A DNA stretch of 6,055 nt from Neofamilia sp964346535 (GTDB taxonomy: Bacteria > Bacillota > Clostridia > Tissierellales > Peptoniphilaceae), in the NCBI GenBank assembly GCA_964346535.1, contig CAYFUN010000045.1:1-6055 (forward strand), given 5' to 3'. Within the stretch, counting starts at the first letter, position 1. The number at the start of each line of letters is the position of its first letter. A program made the position numbers and the translations under genes. A model generated the notes under the pieces. That model did not search any database. It was not told the DNA's origin and worked only from the letters and a program-made list of their open reading frames with translations. This document shows positions 1-5,275 of this stretch, in pieces.

Positions 1-646
1 CCATTTTCTTTCTTTCAACAAATACAAATATTCCCATCGTCAACAACAAATATAAAATTCCACTGTAAATTGGAATGTTAGCTTTAAGGTAATAAAACAA
101 ACTTACAAGGGCAAAATTTATTGCTATTGATGGGAATAAGTTTTTCCAGTTTGCTAGGCCAACTTTTATATCATCAGCTGCATTTCTTTTGTGGCCTTCT
201 TTGTAGGATTTTTCTGAATTTTTATCTAGGATAAAAAATATGTTTTCTGTTCCTAGAACAAATAAGGACACATTGATGAGAGCTTTTAATTCTAGGTTGA
301 CCCTGCCTATAAGGCCGAACCAATACAAGACTTTGCAGATTATTAAAGCATCTATTAAAATCATGGCTGCAAATAATATGCTAAAGATATTTTTGCCCAG
401 TATGTATGATGAGAGTCCTTCTCTCTTTAGTCTAGGAAATTCTTCTGCAAAATATTTTTCGTCTCTAGTGATATAGTGAAAGGTGGAAGATAATAAGAGT
501 CCTGAGGCTAGGGCTATAACCCACTGCCAAGATTTAAGATTTATAAGGCCAAAGGCAAATACAAGCTCAAGGCCAAGGATAAAATAAAAGATATCATAAG
601 TCCCATCTTTTATAAAAAATTTATTAAAAGTTTCTTTTAAATTCAT
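1..646 (-). CDS. Polytopic membrane protein of unknown function, 3'-truncated by window edge
   Basis: An uninterrupted minus-strand frame starts at ATG 646-644 and is still open at base 2, giving 215 residues before the window ends. An AAAGGAG ribosome site (659-653) sits 6 nt before the ATG, which settles the start. The protein has no signal peptide and about six hydrophobic segments, near residues 18-36, 41-57, 87-109, 119-140, 169-187 and 191-211. Charged loops lie at 59-80 (rich in Arg, Lys and Glu) and 141-166. Its last visible residues are ERKKM after the sixth helix, so probably only a short tail is missing. I recognise no catalytic motif. Six helices, with a basic loop ending in a GK pair before helix 3, loosely resemble ABC-2 type permeases, but this is weak inference. 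The gene has its own promoter at 676-684. That it codes is clear; its function is not known. Confidence 0.85.
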   Translation of the reverse strand, partial: MNLKETFNKFFIKDGTYDIFYFILGLELVFAFGLINLKSWQWVIALASGLLLSSTFHYITRDEKYFAEEFPRLKREGLSSYILGKNIFSILFAAMILIDALIICKVLYWFGLIGRVNLELKALINVSLFVLGTENIFFILDKNSEKSYKEGHKRNAADDIKVGLANWKNLFPSIAINFALVSLFYYLKANIPIYSGILYLLLTMGIFVFVERKKM

Positions 647-652
647 AAACTG

Positions 653-659
653 CTCCTTT
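653..659 (-). promoter_or_regulatory. Shine-Dalgarno of the membrane protein gene
   Basis: AAAGGAG read on the minus strand, 6 nt upstream of ATG 646-644. It fixes the start codon of a gene that runs off the window. Confidence 0.8.
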
Positions 660-675
660 GTTGAAAGTCTCTTTA

Positions 676-684
676 ATTATAACA
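676..684 (-). promoter_or_regulatory. Extended -10 promoter of the membrane protein gene
   Basis: The minus strand reads TGTTATAAT, a perfect TATAAT with the TGn extension, about 30 bp before the start codon. The predicted transcription start is near 669, giving a leader of only some 23 nt. No good -35 is seen at 16-18 bp. That position is occupied by the arms of a palindrome (685-706), so the promoter probably relies on its extended -10 and may be regulated there. Confidence 0.6.
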
Positions 685-706
685 TGAAGAAAGGCACTTT
701 TCTTCA
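685..706. repeat. Palindrome TGAAGAAA-6-TTTCTTCA, candidate operator
   Basis: A perfect 8-bp inverted repeat (685-692 and 699-706) with a 6-nt centre lies immediately upstream of the TGTTATAAT box, where RNA polymerase would contact the -35 region. It has no T-run on the minus side and is poor as a terminator. A dyad at this place suits a repressor or activator site. It would be transcribed only by readthrough from the left-pointing genes farther right. Confidence 0.45.
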
Positions 707-847
707 TAGTAAAAAACGTCTCAAGTTTTTTCCCAACCAAAAAAGACTTGGAAAAGGAGACCCAAGTCTTTTTTGCCGATCTTTGTGTTTAGTCACATTC
801 AAAAAATAAAAAAATCGGAGAAAACAAAAATGAAAAACATTTTTCAA
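704..847 (-). CDS. Doubtful 47-residue ORF with TTG start and strong ribosome site
   Basis: AAGGAGG (859-853) lies 5 nt before TTG 847-845, which opens a 47-residue frame. The product would be Phe-rich at the N-terminus (MKNVFHFCFLRFFYFLN), then basic (KHKDRQKR), and end in LRRFLL. A hydrophobic start followed by a basic tail is seen in small membrane peptides and type I toxins. Against it, the frame runs straight through the intrinsic terminator, its composition follows that hairpin, and the ribosome site is buried in the 842-901 fold. It is recorded because of the ribosome site; I think it more likely not to be a protein gene. Confidence 0.15.
   Translation of the reverse strand: MKNVFHFCFLRFFYFLNVTKHKDRQKRLGSPFPSLFWLGKNLRRFLL
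739..774 (-). terminator. Strong intrinsic terminator, possibly bidirectional
   Basis: The 13-bp perfect stem is 739-751 paired with 762-774 around a 10-nt loop. The core is GACTTGG/CCAAGTC, flanked by A6 on one side and T6 on the other, so a U-run follows the GC core in either direction. On the minus strand it would end the candidate RNA that begins near 929, upstream of the separate promoter of the membrane protein gene. Confidence 0.75.
776..818 (-). other. Second small fold inside the candidate RNA
   Basis: ATCGG/CCGAT (814-818 with 776-780) closes over a 4-bp hairpin TGTG/CACA (794-797 with 784-787) with a 6-nt loop. Both stems are short and much of the enclosed sequence is A/U, so the fold is plausible rather than secure. 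It abuts the terminator hairpin. Confidence 0.3.
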
Positions 848-901
848 GATAGCCTCCTTCCCCTTAATCTTTTCAGATTCATTTAGGTAGGCTTCTTGAA
901 A
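842..901 (-). other. 60-nt branched hairpin that hides an AAGGAGG site
   Basis: Read on the minus strand, TTTCAAGA (901-894) pairs with TCTTGAAA (849-842). After a one-base bulge at 850, AGCCT (893-889) pairs with AGGCT (855-851), CCT (887-885) pairs with AGG (858-856), and the tip is AATCT-GAAA-AGATT (879-866) with a GNRA tetraloop. That makes 21 pairs. The unpaired purine strand AAGGGGA lies opposite ACCTAAATG. A perfect anti-ribosomal AAGGAGG (859-853) is almost fully paired in this fold. Such a layered helix is unlikely from AT-rich drift alone, but covariation has not been tested. Confidence 0.5.
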
Positions 902-935
902 GTGAAAATTCAAGTTTTTAAATTTTCATATTTAT

Positions 936-964
936 ATTATAGGGCTTTTCTGAAATTTTTGCAA
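936..964 (-). promoter_or_regulatory. Sigma-A promoter for the candidate RNA
   Basis: On the minus strand TTGCAA (964-959), a 17-bp spacer and a perfect TATAAT (941-936) predict a start near 929. It lies beyond the lipoprotein gene's terminator and has no plausible protein start close behind it, which is why a non-coding transcript is proposed. Confidence 0.6.
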
Positions 965-1001
965 GCCTTATAAGTATTATTTATTTTTTTATTAATAAAA
1001 A

Positions 1002-1029
1002 AGAGAGCCTGTCTCATATCAAGCTCTCT
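1002..1029 (-). terminator. Intrinsic terminator after the lipoprotein gene
   Basis: A 7-bp stem AGAGAGC/GCTCTCT (1029-1023 with 1008-1002), a 14-nt loop and a following U-run (1002-997) begin 8 nt after the stop codon. It closes the leftward transcription unit that carries the lipoprotein gene and probably cbiP-cbiB. Confidence 0.75.
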
Positions 1030-1037
1030 GTAAGTTT

Positions 1038-3287
1038 TTAGTTATTTGCTTTTAAATAGTAATAGTAATAAAGTAGGGATTCTCTGTCTACTTCCTTGTC
1101 GGCTTCTAAAAGATTTTCTGATGGAAAGTCCATAAGATTTTTCAATTTTGCTAGAACTAAGTATCCATAATCTGAGTCTATTGAGCTTATGTCCTTATAG
1201 GAATCTTTAAAGATTTCATTGTGCTGGCCGATTTGGTCATAGGATAAATATCTAGCTAGATATCTAGCGTAGTCTCTGTTTCTAATTACTTTATCTTCTT
1301 GTCTTTCTTCGTCTTTTAAAAGACCTCGATCTCTGGCGACCTTGTATATGTCATCTGCAGATGCTGAAGAAAAGTCTCCGTATACTTCTCCACTTAGCAA
1401 TATTCTAAAGACTTCTTCTTGGGTCACTGCCTTTGTAGGTTCAAGCTCTCCTCCTGGAAATCCTATATTGTTTTCAAGTAGGGTTCTTATAATATTTGGA
1501 TGCTTGGCAGAGTCTATATCTGTATATTCTACTAGGTCTGCTGTTAAAAATTCCTTGCCTTCAAGGTTAATAACTTGGCCAGTTTTGCCATCTACTAAAA
1601 ATATTCCTGTGTAGTCTAACTTTGATGAGTCAAAAGAGTAGTAGGCCTTTAAACTTTTGTCGTCTGCCTTAGTATCTCTTAAATATACAAGGTCAAAGCC
1701 AAAGGAGTCCTTTAGTTTTTTATAGGCTTCTACCTCATTGATAGTTCCCGCTTGAATTTCTTCTTTTAGGTCATAGGTCCAGGCCTTGTCAAAGTATTCT
1801 ACGTTGCCAGTTTTTTTGTTTATATTAACTGTTACTGTGTCGTTGTAGAGAACTTGGCCGTCATCTAAGTTTCTGTGATATTCAACTCTGTGATAGTTGT
1901 CCCCTTGTTTTTGACTAGATCTTTTGGTCAAAGTAAGTTTTGACAAGTCTAAGCCTGCCTTTGAAACTAAAAAGTCGTTGGCCAGGTTTAAATAATTTTC
2001 TGCATCTACTTCTGTGGTGTTCCCTTCTTCATAGTTTGAATAAGAGACTAAAGACAGGTCGTTGGCTAGTAAGGAAACATAGACGTAGGAATCGTCTTTA
2101 TTAAAGCTTAGAGACCATTTGTTATAACCCTTAGTTCCCCTATAGGTTGAAAAATTAGAATAGGAAAGTTTGTAGTCCTTTAGGTCAAATAGGGATCTAG
2201 CTTTTTTCTCTGCATCTTCTAGACTATATTGACCTTTAACTGTGTCTAATTGTTCTTGTTCTGCTGGACTTAAACCTGCATCTGCCACTTGAGCTGCCTC
2301 TTCAGCTTTTTCTCCTCCATAGCCTACTAGTCTAAAAGGATCTAGGTAATAGGGGCTTAGGTCTTTGGCATTTACTGGAATTTGTTTTTCTATAAAGCCA
2401 AGGGCTGCTTGAAGATTATATTTTTCATAAAGATGGTAGTTGTCCCTGTTTATGATTTTTAATTGCAGTGGATAAATTTTGTTGGCCTTCATAAAGCCAT
2501 CAAAGGCTGAAATTTCATCAACTATTCCATCTAAGTCTTCAAAGTTAGATGTGTCAGAAAAATCGTAGTTGCTGGCAGTGTAAACATTTATTGATGTAAT
2601 TTTCTTTTGACCCTTAGATACTTCAAATAAAATTGTGTCAGTTGGAACTTTGATTTTATTTACTGTTCTAAGAACATTAAAATAATAGGATGTTGATCCT
2701 AGGGTGTTTATGTCAGCGTCTTTAGAAATTATAAAGTCTTCTGCAAGTGGACCGTATAAGTTATTTAAGGTTTCCTTGACAATGGCCATGGCTTCTGTTG
2801 AAGATAGGCCTTGGTTCTTAGAGCCATTGTCCTTGGCAAAGGATGAATAGTTCATTAGGTTGCCATAAATGTCTGCTGAAAACCACATAGACTCGTCTGT
2901 TTTTGTATTGTAATAATTTACTGTGTAGTACTTGTTTCCCTCTGACTCAGTTGATTCTTCTGTAGAAACTTCGTCATAGTCTGGAGAAATTTTTAAAATT
3001 TCCTTGTACTTTAAAATTATTTCTTCAATAGACATTTCTTCTTTATTAGTCGCTAGGCTTTTAATTTGATTTGACTCGATATTTGAATTTTCTGCTTCTT
3101 TATTTTTATTTATTTCTTGCTCATCTGCTGGTGCAAGATTTTCCTTGTCCATAGCATCTGTCTCTTTAGCTGCTATATTAAAGGACTCTGGGTCTGTGTT
3201 AAGACTTTTAGTAGGCGCTTCACTGCAGGCTACTAGGAGACTAGTCAGCATAAAGACTAGGGCTAGAATTAGTATAGGTTTTTTCAT
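1038..3287 (-). CDS. Surface lipoprotein with YcdB/YcdC-like repeats and SLH-like C-terminus
   Basis: This is a secreted, lipid-anchored protein of 749 residues. The ATG at 3287 follows AAGGAGG (3300-3294) by 6 nt. The N-terminus is MKK, a hydrophobic core and the lipobox LVAC, so signal peptidase II should cleave before Cys21. Residues 22-83 are an acidic, low-complexity linker. Two related regions follow, about 84-345 and 353-586. Each has strand-rich motifs of the type WSLSFNKDDSYVYVSL, then a helix, then a strand pair ending in KTGNV or KGQKKI. This resembles the YcdB/YcdC (PepSY-like) repeat family, whose role is unknown or thought to be protease-modulating. Residues 588-632, 640-685 and 693-747 look like three degenerate S-layer homology modules, the first with HPNII, an EPTKAVTQEE motif and FRILL. 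The protein would sit on the outer face of the membrane and may also touch the wall polymer. It lies 50 bp after cbiB and ends in its own terminator. That it is a lipoprotein is nearly certain; the domain naming is fairly sure; the function is unknown. Confidence 0.88.
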   Translation of the reverse strand: MKKPILILALVFMLTSLLVACSEAPTKSLNTDPESFNIAAKETDAMDKENLAPADEQEINKNKEAENSNIESNQIKSLATNKEEMSIEEIILKYKEILKISPDYDEVSTEESTESEGNKYYTVNYYNTKTDESMWFSADIYGNLMNYSSFAKDNGSKNQGLSSTEAMAIVKETLNNLYGPLAEDFIISKDADINTLGSTSYYFNVLRTVNKIKVPTDTILFEVSKGQKKITSINVYTASNYDFSDTSNFEDLDGIVDEISAFDGFMKANKIYPLQLKIINRDNYHLYEKYNLQAALGFIEKQIPVNAKDLSPYYLDPFRLVGYGGEKAEEAAQVADAGLSPAEQEQLDTVKGQYSLEDAEKKARSLFDLKDYKLSYSNFSTYRGTKGYNKWSLSFNKDDSYVYVSLLANDLSLVSYSNYEEGNTTEVDAENYLNLANDFLVSKAGLDLSKLTLTKRSSQKQGDNYHRVEYHRNLDDGQVLYNDTVTVNINKKTGNVEYFDKAWTYDLKEEIQAGTINEVEAYKKLKDSFGFDLVYLRDTKADDKSLKAYYSFDSSKLDYTGIFLVDGKTGQVINLEGKEFLTADLVEYTDIDSAKHPNIIRTLLENNIGFPGGELEPTKAVTQEEVFRILLSGEVYGDFSSASADDIYKVARDRGLLKDEERQEDKVIRNRDYARYLARYLSYDQIGQHNEIFKDSYKDISSIDSDYGYLVLAKLKNLMDFPSENLLEADKEVDRESLLYYYYYLKANN

Positions 3288-3309
3288 AAAAATCCTCCTT
3301 GTAGATACT

Positions 3310-3315
3310 ATTATA
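3310..3315 (-). promoter_or_regulatory. Possible -10 box of the lipoprotein gene
   Basis: A perfect TATAAT on the minus strand, 22 bp before the ATG, predicts a very short leader starting near 3303. The hexamer 17 bp upstream (ACTAAA) is a poor -35, and TTGTAA (3343-3338) is 22 bp away, so strength is uncertain. The box would let the lipoprotein gene be expressed apart from cbiP-cbiB. No terminator is visible between cbiB and this gene. Confidence 0.4.
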
Positions 3316-3337
3316 AGTTAAGTTAAAATTTATTTAG

Positions 3338-4282
3338 TTACAAAAAAGTTAATTTTAAAAAAATTATACTGATTACAAAATAAAAAATTAAAAAGAGGAT
3401 TTCTGTCTTGTACATAATCTTTACAGTTGCAAAAATACTTTCCCTATTTAGGAAGTTTTTTTCGTAGCCAATTTTTGGTTTTTCAACCCAAACTCCCTTA
3501 TAAAATTGACCGCCGCCAAGTTGGACTCCTAAAATTGATGCAACAGCTGATTCTGGATAGCCAGCATTTGGAGATGAATGGTTTCTAGCAAATTTCTTAA
3601 TATCCTTTAAAGTCTGAAAAATTTTCTTTGGATCAATATTTGTAAGAGCCATTAAAAGTCCTGTTAGCCTAGCTGGAAGGTAGTTGAAAATGTCATCTAC
3701 TATTGCTGCAGCTCTTCCTATGTGAATGTATCTTTGGTTTTTGTAGGCAATCATTGAGTCCATTGTGTTTACAAACTTATAAGTAAGTCCACCAAGGGGT
3801 CCAAAAATTGTCATATAAAAAAGTGGGGCGATAATTCCATCTGAAGTATTTTCTGCAACAGTTTCAACTGTAGCCCTAACAACTCCATTTTCATTTAGGT
3901 TTTCTGTATCCCTGCCGACAATGTACTTGACTCTGTCTCTGCCAGCTTCAAGAGACATGTCCAAGGCCTTTTTAACTTCCATGGCTTCATAGTGGAGCAT
4001 CCTAGCAGATATACAATAGTAATAAATAATTACTGTCAGTATATTTTTGGTCTTCGGTCCTAAAAATGAAAAGACAAAGTACATGGGAAAAATTGCCAAG
4101 CTTATATTTATAAGGACAATTAAAAGACCGGCAAACTCTAAGCCAGTCTTAGTTGAAAAGTACTTTTTGAAAAATCTTTCTTCAAAGGCAATAATGTTTC
4201 CCATTAGCCTAATTGGATGAGGCAGGAAGTAGGGATCTCCCACAATCCAATCGATGACAACTGCAATTAAAATTAAAATCAT
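3338..4282 (-). CDS. cbiB: Adenosylcobinamide-phosphate synthase CbiB/CobD
   Basis: This integral membrane enzyme joins the aminopropanol (phosphate) arm to adenosylcobyric acid, the step right after CbiP in cobalamin synthesis. At 314 residues it has the usual family length. Family hallmarks are visible: DWIVGDPYFLPHP (11-23), GRDT (123-126), RATVETVAENTSDGIIAPLFY (136-156), YKFVNTMDSM (168-177), DDIFNYLPARLTG (196-208), SSPNAGYPES (236-245) and GVQLGGGQFYKG (252-263). Hydrophobic segments lie near 1-10, 48-75, 80-92, 151-166 and 294-314. The ATG at 4282 overlaps the cbiP stop as ATGA, so the two are translationally coupled. A GGAG at 4297-4294, 11 nt away, is a modest ribosome site. In some Gram-negative nomenclature this same enzyme is called CobD, and in other species cobD names the unrelated threonine-phosphate decarboxylase. 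Confidence 0.95.
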   Translation of the reverse strand: MILILIAVVIDWIVGDPYFLPHPIRLMGNIIAFEERFFKKYFSTKTGLEFAGLLIVLINISLAIFPMYFVFSFLGPKTKNILTVIIYYYCISARMLHYEAMEVKKALDMSLEAGRDRVKYIVGRDTENLNENGVVRATVETVAENTSDGIIAPLFYMTIFGPLGGLTYKFVNTMDSMIAYKNQRYIHIGRAAAIVDDIFNYLPARLTGLLMALTNIDPKKIFQTLKDIKKFARNHSSPNAGYPESAVASILGVQLGGGQFYKGVWVEKPKIGYEKNFLNRESIFATVKIMYKTEILFLIFYFVISIIFLKLTFL

Positions 4283-5118
4283 AGGCCAATTAACTCCATT
4301 AACTTGTCCATGTCTAAATTTTTTTCCATGTCACTTGCCAGTCTATTTAATTCAGAGTCTAAAAGCTCTTCTGAAATATTTCCAAAGGTCCTCTCGTCCT
4401 TGCCATCAACTAAAGAGTCTTCGTCTGGAAGTTTATAGTCTTCGTAGTCTAAAATTCCTAAAACAGGAACGCCAGTTAATCTTTCAATTTCTGCAATGCC
4501 AGAATCTAGTAAACTTTTGTCTCCACGAAATTTATTTATGACAAAGCCCTTGATTCTAGCTGCGTCTTTTTCATTTAAAATTTTTACAGTTCCATAAAGG
4601 TGGGCAAAGGCTCCTCCCCTATTTATATCTGTAACTAAAATGCAGTTACAATCTGCGATTTCTGCCATGCCTGTGTTTACAAAATCATTTTCTAGTAGAT
4701 TTATTTCTGCAGGAGATCCAGCTCCTTCAATGACGACGACGTCGTAGTCTTCTTTAAGGTCGTCAAAAATTTCTTTGATCTTAGGTCCCAAATCTTTTTT
4801 GTAGGCAAAGTATTCCTTGGCCTTCATGTAGGCAACTTTTTCGCCCATAAAATAAATATCTGAGCCGTTAGTTTCTCTGGGAACTAAAACTAAGGGATTT
4901 AATCTTGGATCTAAATCAATTCGTGCAGCCTTGGCTTGAAGAACTTGGGCTGCAGCAATAACTTTGCCGTCTTTAAGCTGATAATAATTCCTCGACATGT
5001 TTTGGCTTTTAAAGGGAGCTACCTTGTAGCCCTTGTTGGATAAAATTCTACAAAGACCAGTTGTAAGTAGAGACTTGCCAGCTGATGATGTAGTTCCATA
5101 AATCATAAGTTTTCCCAT
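4279..5118 (-). CDS. cbiP: Cobyric acid synthase CbiP/CobQ lacking the glutaminase domain
   Basis: The family amidates four carboxylates of adenosylcobyrinic acid a,c-diamide using ATP and glutamine. This copy has 279 residues where the family usually has about 490-510. The N-terminal DTBS/BioD-like synthetase part is intact: P-loop GTTSSAGKS (8-16), APFKSQNMS (34-42), VVVIEGAGSPAEINL (127-141), TDINRGGAFAHLYGT (163-177), KGFVINKFRGD (190-200), GVPVLGI (216-222) and EDS (233-235). After EDS the frame passes almost at once into a tail, SELNRLASDMEKNLDMDKLM (255-274). That tail resembles the extreme C-terminus of full-length CobQ, so the type 1 glutaminase domain, with its nucleophilic Cys and catalytic His, appears cleanly missing. 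It is not a frameshift: the frame is open to the TGA that overlaps cbiB. AAGGAG (5131-5126) lies 7 nt before ATG 5118 but only 1 nt before the in-frame ATG 5124, so 5118 is chosen. The enzyme may use ammonia or a separate glutaminase. Confidence 0.9.
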   Translation of the reverse strand: MGKLMIYGTTSSAGKSLLTTGLCRILSNKGYKVAPFKSQNMSRNYYQLKDGKVIAAAQVLQAKAARIDLDPRLNPLVLVPRETNGSDIYFMGEKVAYMKAKEYFAYKKDLGPKIKEIFDDLKEDYDVVVIEGAGSPAEINLLENDFVNTGMAEIADCNCILVTDINRGGAFAHLYGTVKILNEKDAARIKGFVINKFRGDKSLLDSGIAEIERLTGVPVLGILDYEDYKLPDEDSLVDGKDERTFGNISEELLDSELNRLASDMEKNLDMDKLMELIGL

Positions 5119-5125
5119 TTTCATT

Positions 5126-5131
5126 CTCCTT
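5126..5131 (-). promoter_or_regulatory. Shine-Dalgarno that decides the cbiP start
   Basis: AAGGAG on the minus strand is 7 nt from ATG 5118-5116 and 1 nt from ATG 5124-5122. Only the first spacing is workable, so the protein begins MGKLMIYG, two residues shorter than the longest frame, and this matches the usual short lead-in to the P-loop. Confidence 0.8.
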
Positions 5132-5144
5132 ATTTAATATTAAA

Positions 5145-5173
5145 ATTTTATCAGATTGAGAACTACTTTGCAA
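5145..5173 (-). promoter_or_regulatory. Promoter of the cbiP-cbiB unit
   Basis: On the minus strand TTGCAA (5173-5168), a 17-bp spacer and TAAAAT (5150-5145) carrying a TGA extension predict a start near 5138. The leader is then only about 20 nt, too short for a cobalamin riboswitch. Confidence 0.6.
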
Positions 5174-5210
5174 ACAAGTTCAAAGGCTGTAAATTTCGTA
5201 ATTTTTTAAA

Positions 5211-5231
5211 TCTTTGTTACTTCTTTGTTAC
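5211..5231 (+). repeat. Exact direct repeat TCTTTGTTAC with an 11-bp period
   Basis: Two identical 10-mers, 5211-5220 and 5222-5231, are separated by one T, so they recur every 11 bp, about one helical turn. A weaker match (6 of 10) sits one period earlier at 5200-5209. They end about 22 bp before the -10 of the ABC ATPase gene, covering its -35 region. Tandem half-sites in this phase are typical of OmpR/PhoB-type response regulators. No regulator gene is in the window. Confidence 0.55.
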
Positions 5232-5249
5232 ACTTTTAAAGGCTTTTAA

Positions 5250-5258
5250 TGATAAAAT
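5250..5258 (+). promoter_or_regulatory. Extended -10 promoter of the ABC ATPase gene
   Basis: TGATAAAAT, with predicted start near 5265. It is the same extended -10 as in the divergent cbiP promoter. No proper -35 is found at 16-18 bp; TTACAC (5228-5233) is 19 bp away and overlaps the direct repeat. A promoter with a weak -35 under tandem repeats suggests activation by a bound regulator. Confidence 0.5.
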
Positions 5259-5270
5259 TAATTGATAAAT

Positions 5271-5275
5271 AGGAG
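5271..5275 (+). promoter_or_regulatory. Shine-Dalgarno that decides the ABC ATPase start
   Basis: AGGAG lies 5 nt before ATG 5281. The longer in-frame start, GTG 5275, lies inside this site and cannot be used with it. Confidence 0.8.

Larger units (their letters stand above)
739..929 (-). ncRNA. Candidate structured small RNA or leader RNA, about 190 nt
   Basis: On the minus strand a sigma-A promoter (936-964) predicts a start near 929, and the strong intrinsic terminator at 739-774 gives an end near 739. Between them are a 60-nt multi-part hairpin (842-901), a stem at 776-780/814-818 closing over a small hairpin (784-787/794-797), and alternative stems at 895-914 and 826-844. I could not match it to 6S RNA, SRP RNA, T-box, or the cobalamin, TPP, FMN, SAM, lysine or glycine riboswitches from their consensus motifs. 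It could be a free small RNA, or the attenuating leader of the membrane protein gene starting at 646. That gene has its own promoter after the terminator, which slightly favours the free RNA. No comparative evidence was available. Confidence 0.4.

Noticed and set aside
240..476. 78-residue plus-strand frame
   Set aside because: It lies wholly antisense to the clear membrane protein gene and has no convincing ribosome site.
704..913. 69-residue minus-strand frame starting at TTG 913
   Set aside because: There is no ribosome site before that TTG, the frame crosses the folded RNA element and the intrinsic terminator, and the composition follows those structures. Only the internal TTG at 847 has a ribosome site, and it is listed as doubtful.
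1342..1614. 90-residue plus-strand frame
   Set aside because: It is antisense to the SLH-like part of the lipoprotein gene, which has far better coding evidence.
4279..4420. Frameshift hiding the CbiP glutaminase domain
   Set aside because: The stop codon overlaps the cbiB start, so no room remains between the genes, and the tail stays in frame. The domain is absent from this locus, not split off.
4254..4541. 95-residue plus-strand frame
   Set aside because: It is antisense to the cbiP end and cbiB start, both firmly identified by motifs.
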